Shown: positions 1 to 5,639 of the stretch, in pieces | Layout of the letters: every line of letters begins with the position of its first letter | How positions within the stretch are numbered: the stretch's first letter is position 1 | Source: Thiobacillaceae bacterium | Lineage (GTDB): Bacteria; Pseudomonadota; Gammaproteobacteria; Burkholderiales; Thiobacillaceae | NCBI GenBank assembly: GCA_024643305.1 | Contig: JAHENE010000056.1 | Location: forward strand, 1-9,752 | Direction: 5' to 3' | DNA: 9,752 bases | Program-made: the position numbers and the translations under genes | Notes under the pieces: model-generated | The model's database searches: none | What the model was told of the DNA's origin: nothing | What the model saw: only the letters and a program-made list of their open reading frames with translations

Positions 1-341
1 GCAAAGCCGGTCATATCGCCAATGACGCCGCCGCCCAATGCAATCAGCGTTGTCTTGCGTTCGGCGCGGGTTTTCAGCAAATCATCGAAAATCAGGTTGA
101 GCGTCTGCCAGTCCTTGTACACCTCACCATCAGGCAGAACAATGGGGGTCACTTCCACGCCCGCATCGGTGAGAGTCTTCATCAAACGCTCAAGATACAG
201 CGGAGCCACCGTAGTATTCGTTACGATCGCCACACGCTTCTGAGCGAGATGCGGCAGGACAAGATCGGCCCGGTCCAGCAGGCCAGGACCGATATGAATG
301 GGGTAACTGCGATCGCCGAGATCGACGGTCAGGGTTTGCAT
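1..341 (-). CDS. aroB: 3-dehydroquinate synthase, N-terminal part (cut by the window edge)
   Basis: AroB converts DAHP to 3-dehydroquinate, the second step of the cytoplasmic shikimate pathway to aromatic amino acids, using NAD and a divalent metal. The visible 113 residues begin [20 protein letters not shown], a typical AroB start. They continue with the first Rossmann strand ([15 protein letters not shown], about 36-50), the PDGEVYK segment (about 70-76) and the nucleotide-binding GGGVIGD motif (103-109). The ATG at 341 gives the usual N-terminus, although no strong Shine-Dalgarno sequence is seen. The rest of the protein (about 350 aa in the family) lies beyond the left edge. The gene diverges from the mazG-like gene, so it is first in its transcript. 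In many relatives aroK sits immediately upstream of aroB; here it does not. Family assignment is firm. Confidence 0.95.
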   Translation of the reverse strand, partial: MQTLTVDLGDRSYPIHIGPGLLDRADLVLPHLAQKRVAIVTNTTVAPLYLERLMKTLTDAGVEVTPIVLPDGEVYKDWQTLNLIFDDLLKTRAERKTTLIALGGGVIGDMTGF

Positions 342-370
342 GAGCGGGTTGTCTTTATGATCAAGCCACT

Positions 371-411
371 ATTTTACCCAATCCGGGCACCTAAACTGGA
401 TGGGTTAAAAT
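371..411. promoter_or_regulatory. Imperfect inverted repeat with symmetric -10-like boxes between aroB and the mazG-like gene
   Basis: The left arm (371-384, ATTTTACCCAATCC) and right arm (398-411, GGATGGGTTAAAAT) are inverted copies that differ only by the placement of one A, separated by 13 nt. Each arm ends in TAAAAT facing outward: 406-411 on the plus strand toward the mazG-like gene and 376-371 on the minus strand toward aroB. These resemble divergent -10 elements. No convincing -35 box is seen for either. The repeat could be a shared operator, a symmetric divergent promoter, or an RNA hairpin. Only the sequence symmetry is observed; the role is inferred. Confidence 0.4.
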
Positions 412-418
412 TTGCCCC

Positions 419-781
419 ATGAGTACCCCCCCTATCGCTTCCCTGGATGAATTGCGTGAACGCATCCGTGAATTTGCCTTTGCCCGCAAATGGGAGAACT
501 ATCACACCCCGAAGAACCTCGCGATGGCACTGATTGTCGAAGCTGCCGAACTGGTGGAACGCTTCCAGTGGCTGTCTCCCGAAGAGAGCGAAAAACTGGA
601 TCCAGAGCGGCGCGAACAAGTACGCCAGGAACTCGCCGATGTACTGATTTACCTGACTCGGCTTGCCGACCTGCTGGAGATCGACCTGCTCAAGGCTGCC
701 ACTGACAAGCTTGAGATCAATGCACGCAAGTATCCGGTGGAACAGGCTCTTGGTAACGCTGCCAAATACACTGAATTTTGA
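419..781 (+). CDS. MazG-like / dCTPase-type nucleotide pyrophosphohydrolase
   Basis: This is a small single-domain all-alpha NTP pyrophosphohydrolase of 120 aa, expected to hydrolyse (d)NTPs to NMP and pyrophosphate in the cytoplasm and so clear unwanted or modified nucleotides. The metal-binding pattern EXXE-N26-EXXD is present: EAAE at 41-44 and ELAD at 71-74. The segment WENYHTPKNLAMALIVEAAE (25-44) followed by FQW (49-51) resembles the DCTPP1/RS21-C6 branch more than the two-domain E. coli MazG. KLEINARKYPVE (97-108) is the usual tail motif. The start is the only reasonable ATG; there is no Shine-Dalgarno sequence, and a TAAAAT box ends 7 nt upstream, so a leaderless message is possible. 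It is the first gene of a five-gene operon and ends 2 nt before the ferredoxin ATG. The exact substrate cannot be read from the sequence. The family is sure. Confidence 0.9.
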   Translation: MSTPPIASLDELRERIREFAFARKWENYHTPKNLAMALIVEAAELVERFQWLSPEESEKLDPERREQVRQELADVLIYLTRLADLLEIDLLKAATDKLEINARKYPVEQALGNAAKYTEF

Positions 782-783
782 TC

Positions 784-1101
784 ATGTCTGAAGATTCGCA
801 TTTCAAGCACCACGTCTTTTTCTGCACCAACCAGCGTGAGGACGGCGCCAAGTGCTGTGGCGCTTCCGGCGGACAGGCCATGCGCGATTACCTGAAAAAG
901 AAGGTCAAGCAGCTCGATCTAAATGGCCCGGGCAAGTGCCGCATCAACTCTGCTGGCTGCATGGACCGCTGCGAACAGGGTCCGTTGCTCGTCGTTTATC
1001 CGGAAGCGGTCTGGTACACGTATGTGGATGAGCAGGATATCGATGAAATCCTGAGCGAACACTTGCAGAACGGCCGCATCGTCGAACGTTTGAAAATCTG
1101 A
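784..1101 (+). CDS. Thioredoxin-fold [2Fe-2S] ferredoxin
   Basis: This 105-aa cytoplasmic protein belongs to the (2Fe-2S) ferredoxin family with a thioredoxin-like fold, as in the Aquifex aeolicus and Azotobacter Shethna-type ferredoxins and the NuoE/HoxE C-terminal domain. The N-terminal FKHHVFFC strand places one ligand at Cys14. A second is Cys24 or Cys25 (AKCCGASGG), and the C-terminal pair CMDRC supplies Cys59 and Cys63, followed by the typical GPLLVVYP strand. Cys52 is an extra cysteine. The ATG at 784 is chosen because it gives the family N-terminus; a TTG three codons... two codons upstream (778) overlaps the previous stop and adds nothing. Translation is probably coupled to the mazG-like gene before it, and its TGA overlaps the ATG of the hydrolase by one base. 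The electron partner is unknown. Confidence 0.92.
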   Translation: MSEDSHFKHHVFFCTNQREDGAKCCGASGGQAMRDYLKKKVKQLDLNGPGKCRINSAGCMDRCEQGPLLVVYPEAVWYTYVDEQDIDEILSEHLQNGRIVERLKI

Positions 1102-1757
1102 TGGGCATCGCAATCTCCAAGGCGCAGGACGGCCATCGCCTCAAACGACACAAGCTGCGCATCCCGACTCCGGGCGGACGCATGGAAACGGTGATCGATG
1201 ACCCCGGCGCTTCACCTGATGATCCTGATCGCAAGGGCTTGATGTTGATTGCCCACCCACACCCGCTGCAGGGCGGCAGCATGGACAACAAGGTGGTGCA
1301 TACGCTGGCGCGCATGGCCACCGACCACGGTTATGTTGCGGTGAGACCGAATTTTCGCGGCGTGGGCATGAGCGAGGGAGAATTCGATCATGGCAAGGGC
1401 GAAACCGAGGACATGTTGGCCATCATCGATTTTGTCAGCAAGAACTATCCTGGGCTTCCGTGGCGGCTGGCCGGTTTTTCCTTCGGCGGTTATGTTCAGC
1501 ATCGCGTTGCCAAGAATATCCCGACCGACTGCCTCATCCTGGTGGCGCCTGCAGTCAATTTATACATATTTGACGAGCCTTCAACCGCCACCCACATCAT
1601 TCATGGCGACAAGGATGAAGTGGTGCCAATAGAAGAGGCGCAGGCCTGGGCGAATTCTCATCATGTTCCGCTAACCGTCATCCACGGCTGCGATCACTTT
1701 TTTCACGGCAAGCTTGCCGAACTGAAGCGCACGGCCACAAATTTATGTCCGTGGTAA
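1101..1757 (+). CDS. Alpha/beta hydrolase (COG2945-type)
   Basis: This is a 218-aa serine hydrolase of the alpha/beta-hydrolase fold with no signal peptide, so it is probably cytoplasmic. The oxyanion-side motif [16 protein letters not shown] (51-66) is characteristic of the COG2945 group. [12 protein letters not shown] (82-93) follows, then the nucleophile elbow GFSFGG with Ser127. The acid is in HGDKDEVVP (probably Asp172) and the base in GCDHFFHG (His199), so the triad appears intact. The start codon overlaps the ferredoxin stop (TGATG), and the last 13 nt overlap the start of the ABC ATPase gene, which implies translational coupling on both sides. The family lacks a defined physiological substrate; esterase or thioesterase activity is possible. 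Family confidence is high and function confidence low. Confidence 0.9.
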   Translation: MGIAISKAQDGHRLKRHKLRIPTPGGRMETVIDDPGASPDDPDRKGLMLIAHPHPLQGGSMDNKVVHTLARMATDHGYVAVRPNFRGVGMSEGEFDHGKGETEDMLAIIDFVSKNYPGLPWRLAGFSFGGYVQHRVAKNIPTDCLILVAPAVNLYIFDEPSTATHIIHGDKDEVVPIEEAQAWANSHHVPLTVIHGCDHFFHGKLAELKRTATNLCPW

Positions 1758-2656
1758 AAGCCGCCGACCTGCATAAATCTTACGGCGAGCAAAAGGTCGT
1801 CGATGGCCTTGACCTGCAGCTTGAACCCGGCACCTGCCATGGCCTTCTCGGACCCAACGGCGCAGGCAAGACCACCACGTTAAAAATGCTACTGGGGCTG
1901 ATCGAGCCAGACGGCGGCAATATCCATGTGCTCGACCTGCCCGTTCCCTCTCTCGCGCGTCAGGCACGATTACGGATCGGGGTCGTGCCGCAGATGGACA
2001 ATCTCGACCCGGATTTCACCGTCACCGAGAACCTGCTCGCCTACGGCCGCTTTTTTGGCCTCAAGGACGCAGCCATCCATGAACGCATTCCCTCCCTGCT
2101 TGAGTTTGCCGGCCTGACCTCCCGGGCCAATGTAAACATCCAAACCCTGTCCGGCGGCATGAAGCGCAGGCTCACGCTGGCACGGGCACTGGTCAATGAT
2201 CCCGATGTGATATTTCTTGATGAGCCCACTACCGGACTGGATCCGCAGGCACGTCAAGTCATCTGGAGGGGGCTTCGCAAGCTGTTGTCGCAAGGCAAGA
2301 CCATCCTGCTCACCACCCATTTCATGGACGAAGCAGAACGGCTTTGCGACATGCTTACCGTCATCGACCACGGCAAGATGATCGCCAGCGGCAGCCCGCG
2401 CGAACTCATCGCCACCCTGATCGAGCCCGACGTGCTGGAAATCTACGGCGAAGAATCCGCTGGCTGGGGACAGGAACATGCCGCCAAATTGTGCGATCGT
2501 TTCGAGCAAGCAGGCGAAACCCTGTTCTGCTACACCCGCCAGCCCGCGCCTGCACTGGAAGCGCTCATGGGCAATACTTCCTTGCGCTACCTGCATCGGC
2601 CGGCAAATTTGGAAGACGTGTTTCTCAAGCTGACCGGACGCGAGCTACGCGACTGA
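1745..2656 (+). CDS. ABC exporter ATP-binding protein, NodI-like
   Basis: This 303-aa ATPase subunit belongs to an ABC-2/DRA-type exporter. It has Walker [10 protein letters not shown] (36-44), the Q-loop glutamine in VVPQMDNLD (Gln83), signature LSGGMKRR (135-142), Walker B VIFLDE (155-160) and the switch histidine in [13 protein letters not shown] (His192). After about residue 225 comes a roughly 75-aa C-terminal extension ending [16 protein letters not shown], typical of DrrA/NodI-type ATPases. The start is the ATG inside the 3' end of the hydrolase gene (13-nt overlap); the N-terminus [12 protein letters not shown] supports it. The stop codon overlaps the permease ATG by one base. Close relatives are often labelled NodI, but in betaproteobacteria outside rhizobia this pair is not tied to nodulation and its cargo is generally unknown. 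Confidence 0.93.
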   Translation: MSVVKAADLHKSYGEQKVVDGLDLQLEPGTCHGLLGPNGAGKTTTLKMLLGLIEPDGGNIHVLDLPVPSLARQARLRIGVVPQMDNLDPDFTVTENLLAYGRFFGLKDAAIHERIPSLLEFAGLTSRANVNIQTLSGGMKRRLTLARALVNDPDVIFLDEPTTGLDPQARQVIWRGLRKLLSQGKTILLTTHFMDEAERLCDMLTVIDHGKMIASGSPRELIATLIEPDVLEIYGEESAGWGQEHAAKLCDRFEQAGETLFCYTRQPAPALEALMGNTSLRYLHRPANLEDVFLKLTGRELRD

Positions 2657-3441
2657 TGAGCAAACTATTTACCTTTCCGCGTTTCTCACTGCGCTTCATC
2701 CCGGTGTGGCAGCGCAATTTCCTGGTGTGGAAGAAGCTTGCCATCCCGTCCCTGCTCGGCAATCTTGCCGACCCCATGTTCTACATGCTCGGCCTCGGCT
2801 TTGGTTTGGGTAGCCTGTTGCCGGATGTGGGGGGCATGCCCTATCTCACCTTCCTCGGTGCCGGTACAGTTGCCTACTCCACCATGAACAGCGCCACATT
2901 CGAAACCTTGTATTCCGGTTTCTCGCGCATGCATGTGCAGAAGACCTGGGAGGCCATTCTCAACACCCCGCTGGAACTTGACGACGTACTGGTTGGCGAG
3001 TGGCTGTGGGCAGCGAGTAAAAGCGTGCTTTCCGGCATTGCCATTCTGGTGGTGATCTGGATGCTGGGCCTGCAGGCCAACTGGATGCTGACCCTGTGGA
3101 TCATCCCGCTGGCTTTCATCATCGGCCTGTGCTTTTCCGGCATGGGGCTGGTGATGACCTCCGTATCGCCCAGCTATGACTTCTTTCTTTATTACTTCAC
3201 CCTGGTCATCACGCCCATGGTGCTGCTGTGCGGTGTTTTCTATCCGGTCAGCCAGTTGCCGCCGCTGTTGCAGACCATCTCGGCCTGGCTGCCGCTCACC
3301 CACGCGATTGAACTTGCCCGCCCGCTGGTGCGCGGCGACATTCCTGCACACTGGCTTTTCCATTTGCTGGCCCTGCTGGTTTGGGGGTTCGCTGGATTCT
3401 GGCTGGCGCTGGGACTGACGCGGCGACGCATACTCCAATAG
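2656..3441 (+). CDS. ABC-2 type permease, NodJ-like
   Basis: This is the 261-aa inner-membrane permease partner of the preceding ATPase. About six hydrophobic segments are visible, near residues 30-52, 63-80, 122-140, 146-170, 178-198 and 234-254. NodJ-family stretches are clear: WKKLAIPSLLGNLADPMFYM (25-44), GLGFGLG (46-52), NSATFETLYSGFSRM (78-92), TWEAILNTPL (97-106), GEWLWAASKS (114-123) and FYPVSQLPPLLQ (195-206). The start is the ATG overlapping the ATPase stop. The same frame stays open far upstream inside nodI, but that upstream part is a shadow in Arg/His-rich sequence. It is the last gene of the operon, and no hairpin terminator is evident right after it. The pair should form a homodimeric transporter. 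The substrate (lipid, oligosaccharide or drug) cannot be told. Confidence 0.92.
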   Translation: MSKLFTFPRFSLRFIPVWQRNFLVWKKLAIPSLLGNLADPMFYMLGLGFGLGSLLPDVGGMPYLTFLGAGTVAYSTMNSATFETLYSGFSRMHVQKTWEAILNTPLELDDVLVGEWLWAASKSVLSGIAILVVIWMLGLQANWMLTLWIIPLAFIIGLCFSGMGLVMTSVSPSYDFFLYYFTLVITPMVLLCGVFYPVSQLPPLLQTISAWLPLTHAIELARPLVRGDIPAHWLFHLLALLVWGFAGFWLALGLTRRRILQ

Positions 3442-3453
3442 CCCACAATATTA

Positions 3454-3477
3454 AAGTTGACTTATAAGTTGACTTAT
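3454..3477 (+). repeat. Perfect tandem 12-bp direct repeat, with a third partial copy downstream
   Basis: AAGTTGACTTAT occurs twice back to back (3454-3465 and 3466-3477). The core TGACTTAT recurs as TGACTAAT at 3504-3511, and the wider TGACTTATTTG at 3470-3480 matches TGACTAATTTG at 3504-3514 in 10 of 11 positions. The copies lie upstream of and within the predicted promoter of the tusE/dsrC-like gene, so they are candidate regulator-binding boxes. No regulator is identified. Confidence 0.6.
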
Positions 3478-3497
3478 TTGGTCAAGTATTATTAAAT
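3469..3497 (+). promoter_or_regulatory. Predicted sigma-70 promoter of the tusE/dsrC-like gene
   Basis: The -35 box TTGACT (3469-3474) is followed after 17 nt by TTAAAT (3492-3497), which would start transcription near 3504 and give a leader of about 40 nt. The -35 box matches consensus in five of six positions and the -10 box in four of six. The whole region is strikingly AT-rich compared with the flanking genes. The -10 box lies inside a perfect palindrome and the -35 box inside the repeat boxes, so repression or activation is likely. Confidence 0.45.
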
Positions 3498-3502
3498 AAT
3501 AC
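3486..3502. promoter_or_regulatory. Perfect 17-bp palindrome, candidate operator
   Basis: GTATTATT-A-AATAATAC is a perfect inverted repeat with 8-nt arms around a single A. It covers the predicted -10 box, a classical repressor position. Just upstream, TTGAC-N7-GTCAA (3469-3485) forms a second inverted repeat over the -35 region. The binding protein is unknown. Confidence 0.45.
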
Positions 3503-3532
3503 CTGACTAATTTGTTCCACTATTTTTTCAAC

Positions 3533-3536
3533 GAGG
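3533..3536 (+). promoter_or_regulatory. Ribosome binding site deciding the tusE/dsrC-like start
   Basis: GAGG lies 7 nt before the ATG at 3544 but only 1 nt before the in-frame ATG at 3538. This spacing favours 3544 as the start. Confidence 0.6.
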
Positions 3537-3543
3537 TATGAAC

Positions 3544-3837
3544 ATGGATTTGCCCGCACGCGACGGAGATGGATATTTGCAGGACATGAGCGAGTGGACT
3601 GAAGAAGTCGCACGCGCCATGGCTGACGCCGACAGTTACGAACTGACCGACCAGAAATGGGACATGATCATGAAGGCCCGGGAGTATTTCGACGAGTATC
3701 AGTCTGTCCCCCCGATCCGCAAGTTCGCCAAATACATCGACATGGACCAGAAAGAACTGTTCAATGTCTGGATGACCGGCCCGATGAAGCCGATCACCAA
3801 ATACGGTGGTCTGCCCAAGCCGACTGGGTGTGTGTAA
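3544..3837 (+). CDS. TusE/DsrC/DsvC-family sulfur-relay protein
   Basis: This 97-aa cytoplasmic protein should carry a persulfide on its penultimate C-terminal cysteine. The family signature is clear: DGYLQDMSEWTEEVA (9-23), LTDQKWDMIMKAREYFDEYQ (34-53), PPIRKF (56-61) and the invariant tail GLPKPTGCV with Cys96. Cys96 is the only cysteine; the position 11 residues earlier, where true DsrC has its second redox cysteine, is Thr85. That resembles E. coli TusE (tRNA 2-thiouridine relay) and DsrC-like paralogues rather than the dissimilatory DsrC that forms the trisulfide. No tusBCD, dsrAB or mnmA gene is nearby, so the role is undecided. The gene stands alone, with its own repeat-rich promoter and a strong terminator. 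The start at 3544 is chosen by RBS spacing; 3538 would add two residues. Confidence 0.92.
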   Translation: MDLPARDGDGYLQDMSEWTEEVARAMADADSYELTDQKWDMIMKAREYFDEYQSVPPIRKFAKYIDMDQKELFNVWMTGPMKPITKYGGLPKPTGCV

Positions 3838-3854
3838 ACCAGAAATGTATCAAC

Positions 3855-3885
3855 AAAAAAGGCCTGCAACATGCAGGCCTTTTTT
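3855..3885. terminator. Strong bidirectional intrinsic terminator
   Basis: The arms AAAAAAGGCCTGCA (3855-3868) and TGCAGGCCTTTTTT (3872-3885) are perfectly complementary around a 3-nt loop. The GC-rich stem is flanked by six A on one side and six T on the other, so it can terminate transcription in both directions. It lies between the convergent tusE/dsrC-like gene (stop at 3837) and the outer-membrane protein gene (stop at 3899). Confidence 0.93.
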
Positions 3886-3898
3886 GCAGTTGACCAAC

Positions 3899-4546
3899 TT
3901 ACAGGGAATGCCGCCAACCCACAAAAAACTCATGGTATGTCAGGTTGGCCTTATAGTTTCCGGAAGAACCACCATCAAGTGTGATAGTGGCTTCACCGGG
4001 ATCAAAATAGCGGTAACCAAAGTTAAGACCATTGCTCTTGTCAAAGCTGTAAGTGGCTCCGACCATCCCCTGCCACGCAAAGTTGATCTCCGTACCGGAA
4101 CCGCTAACCACCGTGTCATCGGTTTTCATATCTATCCCGGCACCGCCCAACCCTGCGCCAGCAAACGCACTCCATTGATTATTGATGGGGAAATCATAGA
4201 ATGCATTAACCATCAGGCTGTGGGTTTGAACACGAGTTTTATAGAAAAAAGTGGGCGTAGGTGGTGCAAAACTGTTGGTCGTAAAGTCATCTGACTTGCG
4301 CCCCGTCATTTCGGCCTCTACCCGAACGTTTCCGTAGCTACGGCCAACACTGAAGCCCAAAAGACCGAGCTTGGTGCTGTCATGATCGCTACCGGTGTTG
4401 GGAAAACCACCTGCCGTGTTGTAACCGCCGGAATTTACTTCGGCACGGTTAACACCGGTGTTGATGTTGGCATACCAGTCACCGGCACAGGCCGCGGCAG
4501 AGAACAGGAAACCAGCCAGGATGGCTGCCAATTTATTGGTTTTCAT
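3899..4546 (-). CDS. Outer-membrane beta-barrel protein (OMP_b-brl / OmpW-OprF-like fold), uncharacterised
   Basis: This is a predicted small 8-stranded outer-membrane barrel of 215 aa. A signal peptide is evident: basic MKTNK, hydrophobic LAAILAGFLFSAAACA, with cleavage near residues 21-22 before DWYANINTG. The mature part alternates hydrophobic and polar residues with Gly/aromatic turns typical of barrels: LGLLGFSVGRSYGNVRVEAE, NNQWSAFAGAGLGGAG, LNFGYRYFDPG and YHEFFVGWRHSL at the C-terminus. It shares the general plan of surface-antigen and opacity-type porin-like proteins. The final Leu rather than Phe/Trp is slightly unusual. An AAGGGG Shine-Dalgarno sequence sits 9 nt upstream of the ATG, and a good promoter lies upstream. 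Base composition looks more AT-rich than the neighbouring pur genes, which might hint at later acquisition. The function is unknown. Confidence 0.85.
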   Translation of the reverse strand: MKTNKLAAILAGFLFSAAACAGDWYANINTGVNRAEVNSGGYNTAGGFPNTGSDHDSTKLGLLGFSVGRSYGNVRVEAEMTGRKSDDFTTNSFAPPTPTFFYKTRVQTHSLMVNAFYDFPINNQWSAFAGAGLGGAGIDMKTDDTVVSGSGTEINFAWQGMVGATYSFDKSNGLNFGYRYFDPGEATITLDGGSSGNYKANLTYHEFFVGWRHSL

Positions 4547-4757
4547 TTTGTATTACCCCTTAACAAAAAATTGTGAGTCAGCGAATCAGTAGGCTAATTT
4601 TATATTCCCAGTAAGAATTCCATCAAAAAGCCAGTAGTCGATAAGAAGAGAACCGTTTGTTCCTGTTGTTTTAATGGTACCTTCGATACCTGAATAGCCC
4701 TTTCTGATACCCAGTCACGTCATGGCCAACCAGTTTCAACAGAAGCCTTGATGCCTT
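4547..4757. other. AT-rich intergenic region downstream of purC
   Basis: These 211 nt hold the promoter and leader of the outer-membrane protein gene. No convincing hairpin terminator is seen after purC. On the minus strand one frame is open for 42 codons between two TGA codons (4589-4714). It reads as Gly/Thr/Ile-rich sequence ending GNIKLAY without an ATG start, and is possibly a decayed gene end. No gene is called. Confidence 0.4.
4599..4626 (-). promoter_or_regulatory. Predicted sigma-70 promoter of the outer-membrane protein gene
   Basis: On the minus strand TTGATG (4626-4621) is followed after 16 nt by TATAAA (4604-4599), which would start transcription near 4592 and give a leader of about 45 nt with an AAGGGG ribosome site. 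Both boxes match consensus well. Confidence 0.5.
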
Positions 4758-5639
4758 TTAAATCCCCGCCAACCGGCTTAACGCCTCGCGGTATTTTTCG
4801 GCGGTTTTAGCAACAACCTCTTCCGGCAGGACAGGACCAGGCGCCTGCTTGTTCCAGCCGGTAGATTCGAGCCAGTCGCGCACGAACTGCTTGTCGAAAC
4901 TGGGGGGGTTCTTGCCAACCACGTACTGGTCGGCCGGCCAGAAGCGAGAGGAATCCGGCGTCAGCACTTCGTCGATCAGGTACAGGGTGCCGCTTTCATC
5001 CAGGCCAAATTCGAACTTGGTATCGGCAATGATGATCCCACGTGTGAGCGCATACTCCGCGGCTTTGGTATACAAAGCAAGGCTTGCATCGCGCACTTTG
5101 GCGGCCAGGTCCTTGCCGAGCAATTCTTCGCAGCGCGCGAAATCGATGTTCTCGTCATGCTGGCCAAGCTCGGCCTTGGTCGAGGGCGTAAAGAGCGGCT
5201 GGGGCAATTTGCCCGCCTGCTGCAAACCTGAAGGCAGGGCAATGCCGCACACGCTGCCCTTTTCCTGGTATTCCTTCCAGCCCGAGCCGACCAGATAGCC
5301 TCGCACGATGGCTTCCACCGGCAAGGGCTTCAAGCGCTTGACCACCAATGCACGACCAGCAACCTGCTCGCGCTCGTTTTCGGCCACCACCGATTCGGGC
5401 GCATCGCCCGTCAACTGGTTGGGCAGGATGCCGGCAAGCTTGGAAAACCAGAACTTGGTGATATCGGTAAGGACGGCACCCTTCCCCGGGATGGGCGTAG
5501 GCATGATCACATCAAACGCGGACAAGCGGTCAGTCGTGACCATCAGCAGGCGTTTGTCGTCCACGGCGTAAATGTCGCGCACCTTGCCCTTGGAAATGAG
5601 CGGCAGGCTTTTGATGGACGTTTCCAGAAGCGTGGACAT
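4758..5639 (-). CDS. purC: Phosphoribosylaminoimidazole-succinocarboxamide synthase (SAICAR synthetase)
   Basis: PurC ligates CAIR and aspartate with ATP to make SAICAR in de novo purine synthesis, in the cytoplasm. The 293-aa product is the long form of the enzyme and looks complete. It has the ATP-grasp-like start SKGKVRDIY (16-24), TDRLSAFDV (36-44), [17 protein letters not shown] (108-124), the [11 protein letters not shown] segment (155-165), [10 protein letters not shown] (203-212) and the catalytic/metal stretch [14 protein letters not shown] (221-234). The ATG at 5639 matches the normal PurC N-terminus, with a weak AGG 7 nt upstream. A TATAAT box 27 nt upstream of the ATG could give it its own transcript. 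Because the same frame runs in from perM with no stop, the enzyme could instead be made as the C-terminal half of a membrane-tethered fusion. Confidence 0.92.
   Translation of the reverse strand: MSTLLETSIKSLPLISKGKVRDIYAVDDKRLLMVTTDRLSAFDVIMPTPIPGKGAVLTDITKFWFSKLAGILPNQLTGDAPESVVAENEREQVAGRALVVKRLKPLPVEAIVRGYLVGSGWKEYQEKGSVCGIALPSGLQQAGKLPQPLFTPSTKAELGQHDENIDFARCEELLGKDLAAKVRDASLALYTKAAEYALTRGIIIADTKFEFGLDESGTLYLIDEVLTPDSSRFWPADQYVVGKNPPSFDKQFVRDWLESTGWNKQAPGPVLPEEVVAKTAEKYREALSRLAGI

Noticed and set aside
1970..2596. 208-codon minus-strand frame within the ATPase gene
   Set aside because: The opposite strand encodes all ABC ATPase motifs; this frame has none.
2344..2655. Long upstream extension of the permease frame, giving 365 residues
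   Set aside because: The extra 104 residues are Arg/His-rich, lie inside the ATPase gene and do not resemble NodJ; the ATG at 2656 gives the family start.
2686..3438. 250-codon open frame antisense to the permease gene
   Set aside because: Gln/His-rich reading typical of the complement of a membrane-protein gene, with no recognisable domain and no ribosome site.
1745..3441. Reading the NodIJ-like pair as evidence of a nodulating symbiont
   Set aside because: Homologous pairs are common in free-living betaproteobacteria and no other nod gene is present.
3544..3837. Calling the gene dissimilatory dsrC
   Set aside because: The second conserved cysteine is absent (Thr85) and no dsr gene is nearby.
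3806..4294. 162-codon plus-strand frame crossing the terminator and the outer-membrane protein gene
   Set aside because: It runs through a strong terminator and is antisense to a gene with a clear signal peptide, ribosome site and promoter; no domain is recognised.
4700..4760. Terminator hairpin after purC
   Set aside because: Only short, weak complementary stretches are present, with no convincing GC-rich stem and T-tract.
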